Assembly: GCA_038210275.1 (NCBI GenBank)
Contig: JBBQWV010000014.1
Coordinates: 1 to 64,000, forward strand
Direction: 5' to 3'
Source of the DNA: PALSA-1296 sp038210275
GTDB taxonomy: Bacteria > Bacteroidota > Ignavibacteria > Palsa-1295
Length of the DNA: 64,000 nt
The translations under genes and the position numbers were made by a program. How positions within the stretch are numbered: the stretch's first letter is position 1; each line of letters begins with the position of its first letter. This document shows positions 26,341 through 34,706 of this stretch, in pieces. Under the pieces are notes generated by a model. That model did no database searches. It worked only from the letters and a program-made list of their open reading frames with translations, and was not told the DNA's origin.

Positions 26341-26477
26341 TATTGGCAGGCTAAAGCCATGCGGCTACGGGGAAAGCGCACGCAATGTGCCCCTACGAAT
26401 CTCAGGAATCCTATTAATCTCATAAATCCCAGTTCAGACAATGTGTATTGACGGACGGACTGAGAGTCCGTCCCACT
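26341..26477. repeat. mixed interspersed repeat fragments (includes family D)
   Basis: This spacer holds caggctaaagccatgcgg, then ggggaaagcgcacgcaatgtgcccct (a GCAC/GTGC hairpin), then acggacggactgagagtccgtccca at 26451-26475. The last is a relative of the palindromes at 57083 and 58027 in the ATP synthase operon. From 25123 to 26513 I see no intact gene; besides repeats and one remnant the sequence is A+T-rich and featureless. Confidence 0.5.
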
Positions 26478-26513
26478 GGAGATTATTCTCTTCGTTCTGC
26501 TAAAGACCAACAA

Positions 26514-27146
26514 CTAACGACTGCCCGTATCCTTCCGTACTACGATCGGAGCTTGCGGCGGCATACTTAGTTGACTATTCGGTGTGGAGAATGTCGGGGC
26601 GTTGCTGGAATTTTCGAAGGTGTTTGTGGGTGCGTCAATGATCGGAAGAAGAATTCTGTAGTTGACGAGATCCTGATCGCTTTCGAAGCCATGCCCGCGA
26701 GTGATGCGTCCGGATTTTTCGGAAATTTTGACAAATGCATCGGAGTGAAGTTTGTGTGTGCCGTTATTCCATAGCAAAGAATCGGTTTGCACAAGCGTCC
26801 CCGAATCGCTGAGGACTTTGACACTGTCATACGCCGTCATGTTCTTCGTGTTGTCGTCAATATAGGCGCGACGTGAAGTCAGGACGGATGAATGATTACT
26901 TTCGCGATCAAAAAAATCCACGCGCACACTGGAATCCAACATCGTATAACGCTTCTGCTCAAAAACGCGAACGCCAATAGCATTCATCACGGCACGAATT
27001 TTTCCTTCGCTGGAAAATGCCATGCGCGTATGAGCGCTTGTCTGCGACGGCATTTCTTCCGTTGATACAAGAGGTGCAGTGCTTGGCTTGACTTCGTTGG
27101 TTGCACAGGAAGCGAGGAGGAAGAGGGGTGTGATAAAAAATGTCAT
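26514..27146 (-). CDS. lptC: LPS export system periplasmic protein LptC (lipoprotein form)
   Basis: 210 residues from ATG 27146. The start lies in the end of a family A repeat (tctcgcaATGACA). The signal is short with a lipobox LLASC (Cys about residue 14). The body matches the LptC/OstA-like jelly-roll pattern: repeated short strands MLDSSVRVDFFDRES, SVLTSRRAYIDDNTKNMTA, DSVKVLSDSGTLVQTDSLLW and HKLHSDAFVKISEKSGRITRGHGFESD. LptC passes LPS from the LptBFG transporter to LptA. An alternative start, TTG 27275, overlapping the kdsD stop, would translate the whole repeat and place 43 residues before the signal, which seems unlikely. A Pro-rich tail follows the domain. The KDO genes lie directly upstream. 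Confidence 0.78.
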   Translation of the reverse strand: MTFFITPLFLLASCATNEVKPSTAPLVSTEEMPSQTSAHTRMAFSSEGKIRAVMNAIGVRVFEQKRYTMLDSSVRVDFFDRESNHSSVLTSRRAYIDDNTKNMTAYDSVKVLSDSGTLVQTDSLLWNNGTHKLHSDAFVKISEKSGRITRGHGFESDQDLVNYRILLPIIDAPTNTFENSSNAPTFSTPNSQLSMPPQAPIVVRKDTGSR

Positions 27147-27254
27147 TGCGAGAAATCGCGAAGCGACACCGAAGCAATCTAAAAATCCAAAGTTTACCAA
27201 TACTTTTAAGATTTTAGATTGCCAAGTCGGGTTAAAGCCCTCCTCGCAATGACA
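27141..27254. repeat. family A palindromic element, complete copy between kdsD and lptC
   Basis: The left half tgtcattgcgagaaatcgcg has inner stem TCGC-GAA-GCGA and ends gcaatct; the right half attttagattgccaagtcggg ends cctcgcaatgaca. It sits within an operon-like run, fills nearly all of the kdsD-lptC spacer, and contributes the lptC start codon. Confidence 0.85.
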
Positions 27255-27271
27255 TGTTAATGAATTGTTCT

Positions 27272-28267
27272 TCAATTTATCCCTGCTTTCACGATATCAT
27301 GCAAATGTATCATTCCGATAACGATGCCGGCTCCATCCACGACCGGAAGCTGCATGACTTTCGGATTGGTATCTTCCATGAGGTGTAGCGCATCGAAGGC
27401 AAGAATATCGGCAGTCGTCGTCTTTGGAGATGCTGCCATGAGTTCGGCAGCAGTGACTTTGCGGGTATCTAACTGCTCATGCGATTGAAAAAATCGTCGG
27501 AGATCACCATCGGTTACGATGCCCAGAAGTTCCCCGCTTTCGCCGATCACACATGCTGCACCAAACCGTTTGCCGGAGATTTCCTGCATAATGGAATTCA
27601 GTGATGAGTCTTTTTTGATACGCGGAATATTGTCGCCGCTTACCATCAGATCGCGAACGTGCATCGTCAACTTTCTTCCAAGCGCTCCGCCGGGATGAAG
27701 TTTTGCAAAATCTTCACTGGTAAAATTCCGTGCTTCCAAGAGCGCAATAGCAAGCGCATCGCCTATAACAAGCTGTGCCGTCGTCGAAGAAGTCGGCGCG
27801 AGATCATGGGGGCACGCTTCTTCTTTTATGATCGGATAAAGCACTACGCCATTAGATTTCTTCGCAGCATTAGCAAGCCGCGAAGTTGAAGACGAAGTGA
27901 TCGCAATAATTGGAACGATGGAATTCAAGAGAGAAGTCAGTTCGTCGGATTCTCCACTTTTCGAAAGTATTATCATCACATCATCTGACGATACTAATCC
28001 AATATCGCCATGTGCGGCTTCACTCGGGTGAAGAAAAATTGCAGGAGTGCCGGTGGAAGTCAACGTGGATGCGGTCTTGCGGGCTATATGTCCGGATTTC
28101 CCCATACCGCTGACGATGACTCTACCTTTGCACGAAAGCAAAATATCACAAGCTTTTGCGAAATCAAGTTCATCGAGTGAGTCAATAGTTTGCTGTAAGG
28201 CAAGCGTTTCGACAGCGAAGGTTCGCTTTGCGGACTTGAGATATGATTCTGAGTTCTTGCTATGCAC
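27272..28267 (-). CDS. kdsD: arabinose-5-phosphate isomerase, KDO pathway
   Basis: 331 residues. KdsD interconverts ribulose-5-phosphate and arabinose-5-phosphate, the first step of KDO synthesis for LPS. The SIS domain (about 40-190) shows GRVIVSGMGKSGHIARKTAS, the AAHGDIG segment and ILSKSGESDEL. Two CBS domains follow (about 210-330: VRDLMVSGDNIPRI, CVIGESGELLGIVTDGDLRR, AAELMAASPKTT, LPVVDGAGIVIGMIHLHDI). The start is GTG at 28267, 2 bases after the stop of the upstream unknown gene. It groups with kdsA and lptC. Confidence 0.93.
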   Translation of the reverse strand: MHSKNSESYLKSAKRTFAVETLALQQTIDSLDELDFAKACDILLSCKGRVIVSGMGKSGHIARKTASTLTSTGTPAIFLHPSEAAHGDIGLVSSDDVMIILSKSGESDELTSLLNSIVPIIAITSSSTSRLANAAKKSNGVVLYPIIKEEACPHDLAPTSSTTAQLVIGDALAIALLEARNFTSEDFAKLHPGGALGRKLTMHVRDLMVSGDNIPRIKKDSSLNSIMQEISGKRFGAACVIGESGELLGIVTDGDLRRFFQSHEQLDTRKVTAAELMAASPKTTTADILAFDALHLMEDTNPKVMQLPVVDGAGIVIGMIHLHDIVKAGIN

Positions 28268-28269
28268 TG

Positions 28270-29010
28270 TTATTTTCCGAATAGTTTTTGGAATATACTC
28301 TTCTTCGGTTTCACGGTTTCAATGATGATTCCTGTTGTATCGAATTTGCGATGTGCTTTTTTATCGTATTCAAGCAGCGCTTTGATATATTCGGTATCGG
28401 TGAAATCATCAACCATCTCGAAGAACGAAGCTGGATGACTGATTAGTTTGGCATCGCGAATATGCTTTGTCCTCAAAAGCTCGTCATAAAAGTTGGTAAG
28501 CGGAAGAAGTTGGTTGAATCCTGAACTCTCATGATGCAGCCAAAGCACTTTTTTTGCAACACTAATTGCAAGAATATATTTTAGTGAGCCATTCGTATCT
28601 TTGATCGCAATTTCACGAACTTTCTGCGATGTTGCGGGGCAAGGATCACCGCTTTTCCAATAGGAATAACACCACAGATTCGTGATCTGCGGCGAATCAG
28701 GGATTGGGAAAACTCCGGAAAACTGAACTTCAAGCTGTCCATCAATATTGTGATCATGAATGCTGATGGCAAGCGGCAAATTATTGATCAAGCATTCTCC
28801 ATACCCTACAACAGGCGGCATACCGAGTGTGAGATCGATCGGTGAAATTATTTTATCAATGAGCAGATTTCCTTCGCCCCATCTTCCATCACCGATGACT
28901 TGCGAGGTTTTAATAAAATCATGATATGGTTTGTACGCCGGAATATTTTCCGGAAGAAGCCGAAAAAGTAAATCTAGTTCTTGTGAAGAAAGTGATCGAG
29001 GATAGATCAT
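28270..29010 (-). CDS. unknown cytoplasmic protein inside the KDO operon
   Basis: 246 residues with no signal peptide or membrane segment. I do not recognise a family. It has an N-terminal helix-rich part (LSSQELDLLFRLLPENIPAY), a central beta-rich stretch (LAISIHDHNIDGQLEVQFSG, SLKYILAISVAKKVLWLHHE) and a basic C-terminus (KPKKSIFQKLFGK). It lies 6 bases after kdsA and 2 bases before kdsD, so co-expression is nearly certain. The position is where other KDO clusters may carry kdsC or kdsB, but it lacks the DxD motif of HAD phosphatases and the CMP-KDO synthetase signature. Confidence 0.75.
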   Translation of the reverse strand: MIYPRSLSSQELDLLFRLLPENIPAYKPYHDFIKTSQVIGDGRWGEGNLLIDKIISPIDLTLGMPPVVGYGECLINNLPLAISIHDHNIDGQLEVQFSGVFPIPDSPQITNLWCYSYWKSGDPCPATSQKVREIAIKDTNGSLKYILAISVAKKVLWLHHESSGFNQLLPLTNFYDELLRTKHIRDAKLISHPASFFEMVDDFTDTEYIKALLEYDKKAHRKFDTTGIIIETVKPKKSIFQKLFGK

Positions 29011-29016
29011 CGAAAA

Positions 29017-29847
29017 TTACTGTTCAGTAAATCTGAATTGCAAAAGCGAACGGAGCAAAGCTTCAAGTTCACCAAGCGGAAGTTGGGACTGGGCATCGCT
29101 CTTAGCTTTCGCCGGATCGGGATGCGTTTCGATGAAAAGTCCGTCAATGCCGACAGCCATTGCAGCGCGGGCAAGCGGTGCGATGAATTGGCGATTGCCG
29201 CCGCTGATTCCATTTTGTGATGGTCGCTGAACGGAATGCGTAGCATCATAAATGATGGGCGAACCAAATTCCTTCATGATCTCAAGTGAACGAAAATCAA
29301 CAATAAGATCGCCATAACCAAACGACGTTCCGCGTTCAGTAAGCAAAATATTATTGTTGTCTTTGCTTGTGACTTTTTCTTTTGCAAATTTCATATCAAA
29401 TGGCGACATAAACTGTGCTTTCTTGATATTGATCACTTTTCCTGTCTCGGCAGCCGCTTCAAGAAGATCGGTTTGCCTGGCAAGAAAAGCAGGTATCTGC
29501 AAAACATCACAAACTTCCGCAGCTAATGCCGCTTCACCTGGAAGATGAATATCTGTTAGGATAGGAAGAGAGAATTCTTTTTTAATATCGGCAAGATACG
29601 AAAGAGCTTTTTCGTCGCCGATACTTGAAATGCTTGTGCCGCTTGTCCGATTGGCTTTGCGATAGGAAGATTTAAATATAAAATTCACCGGCAATACGCT
29701 TTGAATTCTACAAAGTTCAGTTGCAACTTGCTGAAGCAATTCTTTCGATTCGACCAAGCATGGTCCCGCAATAACAGGAAATGGAACGGCTCCAAAAAAA
29801 GAGATGCTTCGGTTGTCCGGCGATATAATGGTGACGTTTTCTTTCAT
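29017..29847 (-). CDS. kdsA: 3-deoxy-8-phosphooctulonate synthase (KDO-8-P synthase)
   Basis: 276 residues. It condenses arabinose-5-phosphate with phosphoenolpyruvate to KDO-8-phosphate, for the LPS inner core. Visible family motifs: FVIAGPCLVES-type start (PVIAGPCLVESKELL), FKSSYRKANRTS, LPILTDIH, QIPAFLARQTDLLEAA, NIKKAQFMSP, LTERGTSFGY, IYDATHSVQ and FIETHPDPAKAKSDAQSQLP. The Cys in AGPC is the residue that binds metal in class II enzymes such as that of Aquifex, so I infer a metal-dependent type. It is first of the run kdsA, unknown, kdsD, lptC. Confidence 0.95.
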   Translation of the reverse strand: MKENVTIISPDNRSISFFGAVPFPVIAGPCLVESKELLQQVATELCRIQSVLPVNFIFKSSYRKANRTSGTSISSIGDEKALSYLADIKKEFSLPILTDIHLPGEAALAAEVCDVLQIPAFLARQTDLLEAAAETGKVINIKKAQFMSPFDMKFAKEKVTSKDNNNILLTERGTSFGYGDLIVDFRSLEIMKEFGSPIIYDATHSVQRPSQNGISGGNRQFIAPLARAAMAVGIDGLFIETHPDPAKAKSDAQSQLPLGELEALLRSLLQFRFTEQ

Positions 29848-29941
29848 TCACTATTGATGGAAAGCCATAGAACAAGTGGTGGGTAGTAAAGATTTGCACA
29901 GGGAAAAGAATCCAAATACTCTCATTGTAAGTATAAAAGAA

Positions 29942-30056
29942 TGTCATCGCGTGTTGGGGCTTTAGCCCGACGTGTAATCTAAAAACTTGAAGATTGGATC
30001 ATTATTAAAGATTTTAGATCGCCACGTCGTCCGCAAGCGGACTCCTCGCGATGACA
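29942..30056. repeat. family A palindromic element, complete copy upstream of kdsA
   Basis: The left half has inner stem GGGC-TTTA-GCCC; the right half has TCCGC-TT-GCGGA. The right half differs from the solo copy at 26085 by exactly two bases, and these two face each other in the outer stem (T-A becomes C-G). It separates kdsA from plsC. Confidence 0.85.
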
Positions 30057-30086
30057 CTATAATAATATCACATTAAATAGAAAAAT

Positions 30087-30797
30087 TCACACGAGCATTT
30101 CGCGCACGGCTTCTTCTGTTCTTTGCATCAGATCAATCTCGCGTTCACGATCATTCTCATATTTATAAGAAGTTTCTAACGGAGCGCCAATCGAAACCGA
30201 AATAATTTTATTCGAAGAGGGAAGTTTCGAAGTTCTTGGCATTAATTCGAATGAGCCTTTGATCGCAATGGGTATAACCTTCGCGCCGCTTTCATACGCC
30301 ATGTGAAATGCACCGCGTTTGAATGACTGTAGCTCTCCTGAATCTGTTCGTGTACCTTCAGGAAAGAGAAGAACCGATGCACCGCTTTGAATGATTTCTG
30401 TAGCTTTTGCTAAAGTGATTTTCGTTTTAGATACTTTTGAACGATCAATAATAATCATTGGACTTAGTAGTAGCGCCCAACCCCAGATGGGAATTCGGGT
30501 GAGTGTATGTCGCAGAATCAAGCGAACATCAGCAGGAATTGCAGCGAAAAGAATTGGAATATCAGTATAGCTTGAGTGATTAGCAACGAAAACGTAATGC
30601 TCTTTTTTCAGAATATTTGACGCTCCCTGCACTTGAAGTTTCACTCCGAAAAGCAGAAGAAAAGATTTGGACCAGATTCGGGCAAGCCATAAATAAGCAC
30701 TGCCGCTCCTATCAAGAAGAGCGGCAGGGATTGAGATAACTGAAAGAACGATCGTTACTATAATAAAGACGATCGTTGCAACAATACTGCGAGTCAC
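30087..30797 (-). CDS. plsC: 1-acyl-sn-glycerol-3-phosphate acyltransferase
   Basis: 236 residues. It makes phosphatidic acid from lysophosphatidic acid at the inner membrane. The N-terminus has a hydrophobic anchor (IVATIVFIIVTIVLSVISI). The acyltransferase motifs are NHSSYTD (the HX4D catalytic box), LLFPEGTRTDSGELQSFKRG and VIPIAIKGS. The start is GTG at 30797, directly after the TAA of the lipoprotein gene with no spacer, so translation is probably coupled. Confidence 0.92.
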   Translation of the reverse strand: MTRSIVATIVFIIVTIVLSVISIPAALLDRSGSAYLWLARIWSKSFLLLFGVKLQVQGASNILKKEHYVFVANHSSYTDIPILFAAIPADVRLILRHTLTRIPIWGWALLLSPMIIIDRSKVSKTKITLAKATEIIQSGASVLLFPEGTRTDSGELQSFKRGAFHMAYESGAKVIPIAIKGSFELMPRTSKLPSSNKIISVSIGAPLETSYKYENDREREIDLMQRTEEAVREMLV

Positions 30798-31406
30798 TTA
30801 TTTAGCCGCTGAAGCGATTCCCGAATAATTAATGCTATTAGCGACAGATTTCGCTTCATCAAGAGTAGCGCCATTTTCCGCTTCGGTGATGACGAAGATA
30901 CGATCATTCACTACCACGCCGATCGTACCTTGATTGGAGTTCTTCTTCCAATCAATCCAACCCGGATTGCCATTAAATTTTTCCGAGTGCAATGACTGGT
31001 CATTCGTTTCAAGGTTCATGGTCAATAGTGCTGAATACTTTCCGGATAAACCCGCAATGTTGTTGTAATCAAGTATGGATACCTTGATTTGCTTTTCACC
31101 ATTTTGGTAGGTTTGATTGGCATGAGAATATTTTGATCCAGCCATTTCCATTTCCATTGTTTCAGGTTCACCTTTCGCGGTATAGCCTGATACGGAAGGA
31201 AGAAAACCTGCAAGAGTTTTTGCGGGGACTGCAACGCCGGGAGTTTTATTTGCGCCACCACCTGCAGCATTCTGAGCCATTTGCTGCATACTCTTTGACA
31301 TTTGCTCTGCAGCTTTCTGAGCATCATCTTCTTTCTTTGAGCAGCCTGAAATAAAGATTATTGCTGCAATTGCAACTGCGAAAATACTGAACTTGGATGT
31401 TTTCAT
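30798..31406 (-). CDS. lipoprotein of unknown function
   Basis: 202 residues. Lipobox FISGC gives a lipid-modified Cys near 22. A Gln/Met/Ala-rich linker (EQMSKSMQQMAQNAAGGG) precedes a compact globular part of about 140 residues (AKTLAGFLPSVSGYTAKGEP, KYSHANQTYQ, VSILDYNNIAGL, GTIGVVVNDRIFVITEAEN). I know no family name. The repeated beta-strand character and the VVVNDRIFV...EA segment suggest a periplasmic binding or chaperone-like fold, which is inference only. It abuts plsC. Confidence 0.7.
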   Translation of the reverse strand: MKTSKFSIFAVAIAAIIFISGCSKKEDDAQKAAEQMSKSMQQMAQNAAGGGANKTPGVAVPAKTLAGFLPSVSGYTAKGEPETMEMEMAGSKYSHANQTYQNGEKQIKVSILDYNNIAGLSGKYSALLTMNLETNDQSLHSEKFNGNPGWIDWKKNSNQGTIGVVVNDRIFVITEAENGATLDEAKSVANSINYSGIASAAK

Positions 31407-31490
31407 TGTCGTGATAGATAGTAGTGAAAATTGTCGTACGTTTTGATCCTCAAAAATACGATGGAAAATCTTTTGATTCGAGAAAATCGC

Positions 31491-32243
31491 TTACTTCAAT
31501 CCAACTTGATCGAGCGCTAATTTCCCAAGATAAAAAAGCATCATACCGAGAAAAACAAGAATCGGAGCTTTGCGTCCGCGAGTTTTATTTATTTCCGGAA
31601 TGAGGTCACACGCACCGACATACAGTGCAGCTCCTGCGCTGAAAGCGAAAAGAAATCCGATCAATTCTTCATTGAATGTGACAAAGAAAAAGACAAGAAG
31701 CGCGCCGAGAATTGTGGAAATGCCAAGGGTAAACCCAGCATTCATCGTTTCTTTCTTTGAATGATTTCCGAGCATCATCACACTTGCAACCGTCAATCCC
31801 TCCGGAATTTTATGAAGAAGTACGGCAACACAAATGAGAATTCCCATTGTCGGCTTTGCGCTTGTTACTGCTGCGATTGCCATACCATCAAAGAATGCGT
31901 GAAGTGTGAGTCCGCCAACAGCACCTAATGCTGAGGAATGCGAAACTCCGGCATGCTGATGAGTTTCTTCGCCAAAATGAAAATGCTGAACGAGTGTATG
32001 CTCGAAAAAATGCAAGACGCTAAAACCGAGCAGCATTGCAATGACCGCATGATCGGGATTATTTGTCAGACGAAAACTTTCCGGAATGAGATCAACGAAG
32101 ACAAGAGCCAGAAGAAATCCTGCGCCGAGAGCCAGCAACGTCCTTTCCCAGCTATGGGGAAAACGTTTTGCTCGGAGTGCAAGCATTCCGCCGCCGATCT
32201 GCGCGCCTGCTGCAATAATGCTGAGTATGATACCGAGATACAC
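31491..32243 (-). CDS. ZIP family metal-ion transporter (GufA/ZupT-like)
   Basis: 250 residues with about eight predicted membrane helices. The two metal-binding helices carry LHAFFDGMAIAAV and LHKIPEGLTVAS, the H..D/HxxPEG signatures of ZIP zinc/iron importers. A His-rich loop (HFHFGEETHQHAGVSHS) lies between helices 3 and 4, as is common for metal capture. It acts in the inner membrane, probably taking up Zn2+ or Fe2+. It stands alone on the minus strand. Confidence 0.9.
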   Translation of the reverse strand: MYLGIILSIIAAGAQIGGGMLALRAKRFPHSWERTLLALGAGFLLALVFVDLIPESFRLTNNPDHAVIAMLLGFSVLHFFEHTLVQHFHFGEETHQHAGVSHSSALGAVGGLTLHAFFDGMAIAAVTSAKPTMGILICVAVLLHKIPEGLTVASVMMLGNHSKKETMNAGFTLGISTILGALLVFFFVTFNEELIGFLFAFSAGAALYVGACDLIPEINKTRGRKAPILVFLGMMLFYLGKLALDQVGLK

Positions 32244-32356
32244 TTCTGCTAATTAAAATTAAAAATGTCGAATACTCGCTGTGGCGAGAAAATTAAAAAT
32301 GGTAACGTGTAAATCCAGAATGAGGCAAAATAATCTCAGAAATCGGTTGAATCCCT

Positions 32357-33679
32357 TTAATCACGGTTCAGACGTTTTTTTTCTTTCAGAAAATTCTTTC
32401 CGTCTTCAATGCCGCGAAGGAACATCGCAGATAATGAGAGTGGAACTTCACGGATCATGATGCGATAGGATAGGATTGCTTGTAATAGCATGGAAATGCA
32501 GAATGCAATTGCCGCTCCAACAGTATGGAGAAGTGGCAGTAAGGTCACGGCGAGAATCACATTAACGATAAGCGAAGCAAGAATAGTCTGAAAAACTTCT
32601 TTCACTTTTCCCATTCCAACAAGCGCAGACATACCAACCATCGTGATGGGCAGAATAAAACCGCTTGCAATTAGTACACGGAAGACATTAACGGAATCAT
32701 CAAACTTTCCTTTATAAAGTATCTGAAAAATAAGGGGAGCAAAAATAATAAGAAGTATTGAGAGTGGGATCATCAAGATATAGAGAAAGCTTGTTGTCTT
32801 CTCAATAATTTTTTTCAGTGTTGCGAAATCACCTGCAGCATAATATTTACTTGAAGCAGGGAAAACAAAAATGCCTTGAGTATCACGAAGCACATCAAAG
32901 CCCTTAAAAAAGAATTTTGCAACTTGGTAATTGGCGAGCGCTTCAACCCCAAGAAAAGCCGGAACAAGCAAACTGTCAAGATTTTGCTGAAAGACATGGA
33001 CTGAACCGGTTGCAGTTTGGTAACGAGTAAAATGAAAAATCTTTTTCAACATTGTGCGAGAGAAACGTATCCGCCAACTCAGATCCTTTCGTGCAAGAAA
33101 AAGTGAGAGCAATGAACTGCATGCGCCGGTTATGATCGTGATGAAGATTACATCACTTGCTGTATGCAATTTATCCATGAACGCGTAGATCGTCACGACG
33201 ATACTTGATCCACCAAAATTAATAAGATCGGCAAAGAATAAATTCTTTGTATGAAATCGCATTTGAAAAATCTTGCTGGTGATGACTCGCGGAATGGTAA
33301 CGATGACAAGAATAATCAGGCTGGGGATGAGGTCAGGAAGTTCGGGGCTATTAAGCAGATAAGAAAATGTACCCGGAAAAACAATAAGGAGCGACAATGA
33401 AATCAGAAGAAAAGCAAAAAAGAGAAGTGAGGTTGCCGTCAGAAGTTCTTGAAGATCATTTGCTGTATCCACTCCGAATTTAACGATTGCCTGCAATGCG
33501 AAACTATCAGCAAAAGTGAAGATCATTCCGAAGATCACTTGAAAGAGCGCAAGTTCACCGCTTTCACTTTTTGGAAGAATCTTGAAAACAAGGATCGTCA
33601 TCACCACACCATAGACGGCTGGCAGAAGCTTCGTTGCAAAACCCCATGCACCTTTTTCTAAGTGCGCACTGAATTTCAT
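32357..33679 (-). CDS. polysaccharide flippase (Wzx/MATE-like)
   Basis: 440 residues with about 12 hydrophobic segments. The N-terminal GAWGFATKLLPAVYGVVMTI and the central FHFTRYQTATGSVHVFQQNLDSLLVPAFLGVEALANYQVA region follow the pattern of polysaccharide biosynthesis/oligosaccharide flippase proteins, which turn lipid-linked glycans across the inner membrane. The tail is basic (KNFLKEKKRLNRD). It starts 3 bases after the GT4 stop, so both belong to one glycan module. Confidence 0.82.
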   Translation of the reverse strand: MKFSAHLEKGAWGFATKLLPAVYGVVMTILVFKILPKSESGELALFQVIFGMIFTFADSFALQAIVKFGVDTANDLQELLTATSLLFFAFLLISLSLLIVFPGTFSYLLNSPELPDLIPSLIILVIVTIPRVITSKIFQMRFHTKNLFFADLINFGGSSIVVTIYAFMDKLHTASDVIFITIITGACSSLLSLFLARKDLSWRIRFSRTMLKKIFHFTRYQTATGSVHVFQQNLDSLLVPAFLGVEALANYQVAKFFFKGFDVLRDTQGIFVFPASSKYYAAGDFATLKKIIEKTTSFLYILMIPLSILLIIFAPLIFQILYKGKFDDSVNVFRVLIASGFILPITMVGMSALVGMGKVKEVFQTILASLIVNVILAVTLLPLLHTVGAAIAFCISMLLQAILSYRIMIREVPLSLSAMFLRGIEDGKNFLKEKKRLNRD

Positions 33680-33682
33680 TAA

Positions 33683-34684
33683 TTATTTAACAAGTTCTAA
33701 AAGTTTTTTTGCGCGATTCTCAATATCGAATAATTTTACATGTTCACTGCATTGCTTTCGCTTTGCAATATCGGCAGTAAAACTTTTTCTTATCGCTTCG
33801 GCAACGCTTTGGATATTTTTACGATCAATGATAAATTCCGTCCCGCCGGTTACTTCTTCAAGAGAAGGGACATTCGATACAACAGGAATGCAGCCGCAAC
33901 TCATTGATTCAGCAGTTGCAACGCCGAATGTTTCATCAATAGAAAGCTGGCAGTATGCAGAAGCGGTATGATAATAATTAAGAAGCTCCTCGTACTTGAT
34001 CGGTCCCTCGACAATGGTTACATTCTTCAGATCTTTTGCTTCATTGCGTGCATGTTCCAAAGCAGGACCTCGAATACCGATGAGATCGAACTCAACATCC
34101 GGCATCACTTTGGCTGTCTCAAGAAATACATCGATCCCTTTTAAGATGTAATCGAGATACGTCACTAACTGCGTGACGGTCAGCGCGCGCTTTGCTCTTG
34201 GATCATCCGAAAATGGAAAGCGTTTTATATCAACAGCGTTGTAGATTACGGTGCTTGGTGCATGGTGTTTCGAATTCGTATCAAGCAGATGCTGTGCGTA
34301 ATTGCTAACAGGAAATACGTGCGTTGCAAAGCGATGAGTATTGCGAACAAGAAACCACCGGAAGGGGCGAACCCGCGCACCGCTTTTTACTTCAGGAGTA
34401 TAGGTGACGTCGAAGCCGCCTGCGACAACATACACTTTTTTGCGAAGCAGACGGGCGATGATCGTTGGAACAAGGGTGTAATAATCGGCGAACCAGAAAA
34501 AAAGTACATCGGAGCCGAAGAGCGAAAAGAGAATTTGAAATTCTAACTTAATAAGACTTGTCGCTGTACTAAAACCACGTTTAACATTGGCATCAACGAT
34601 CTTGAGTTTATGCTTTCGGCGCAGAATTTCAATGTCATTCTGCACAAAACTCGATTGCGCTGGTCCGACGAAGGTGATAGTCAT
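33683..34684 (-). CDS. GT4 family glycosyltransferase
   Basis: 333 residues with the GT-B fold. The N-terminal half begins MTITFVGPAQSSFVQNDIEI; the nucleotide-sugar half shows VIYNAVDIKRFPF, LIGIRGPALE, VEGPIKYEELLNYYHTASAY and DETFGVATAESMSCGCIPVV, the GT4 EX7E region. Length is shorter than average GT4 by some 30-50 residues but appears complete. It is probably involved in surface polysaccharide assembly with the downstream flippase. Confidence 0.88.
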   Translation of the reverse strand: MTITFVGPAQSSFVQNDIEILRRKHKLKIVDANVKRGFSTATSLIKLEFQILFSLFGSDVLFFWFADYYTLVPTIIARLLRKKVYVVAGGFDVTYTPEVKSGARVRPFRWFLVRNTHRFATHVFPVSNYAQHLLDTNSKHHAPSTVIYNAVDIKRFPFSDDPRAKRALTVTQLVTYLDYILKGIDVFLETAKVMPDVEFDLIGIRGPALEHARNEAKDLKNVTIVEGPIKYEELLNYYHTASAYCQLSIDETFGVATAESMSCGCIPVVSNVPSLEEVTGGTEFIIDRKNIQSVAEAIRKSFTADIAKRKQCSEHVKLFDIENRAKKLLELVK

Positions 34685-34706
34685 TCTATTTAATCAGCAG
34701 GCGAGA

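Noticed and set aside
27147..27275. TTG 27275 as the lptC start (253 residues)
   Set aside because: It would translate the whole family A repeat ahead of the lipobox signal; kept only as an alternative.
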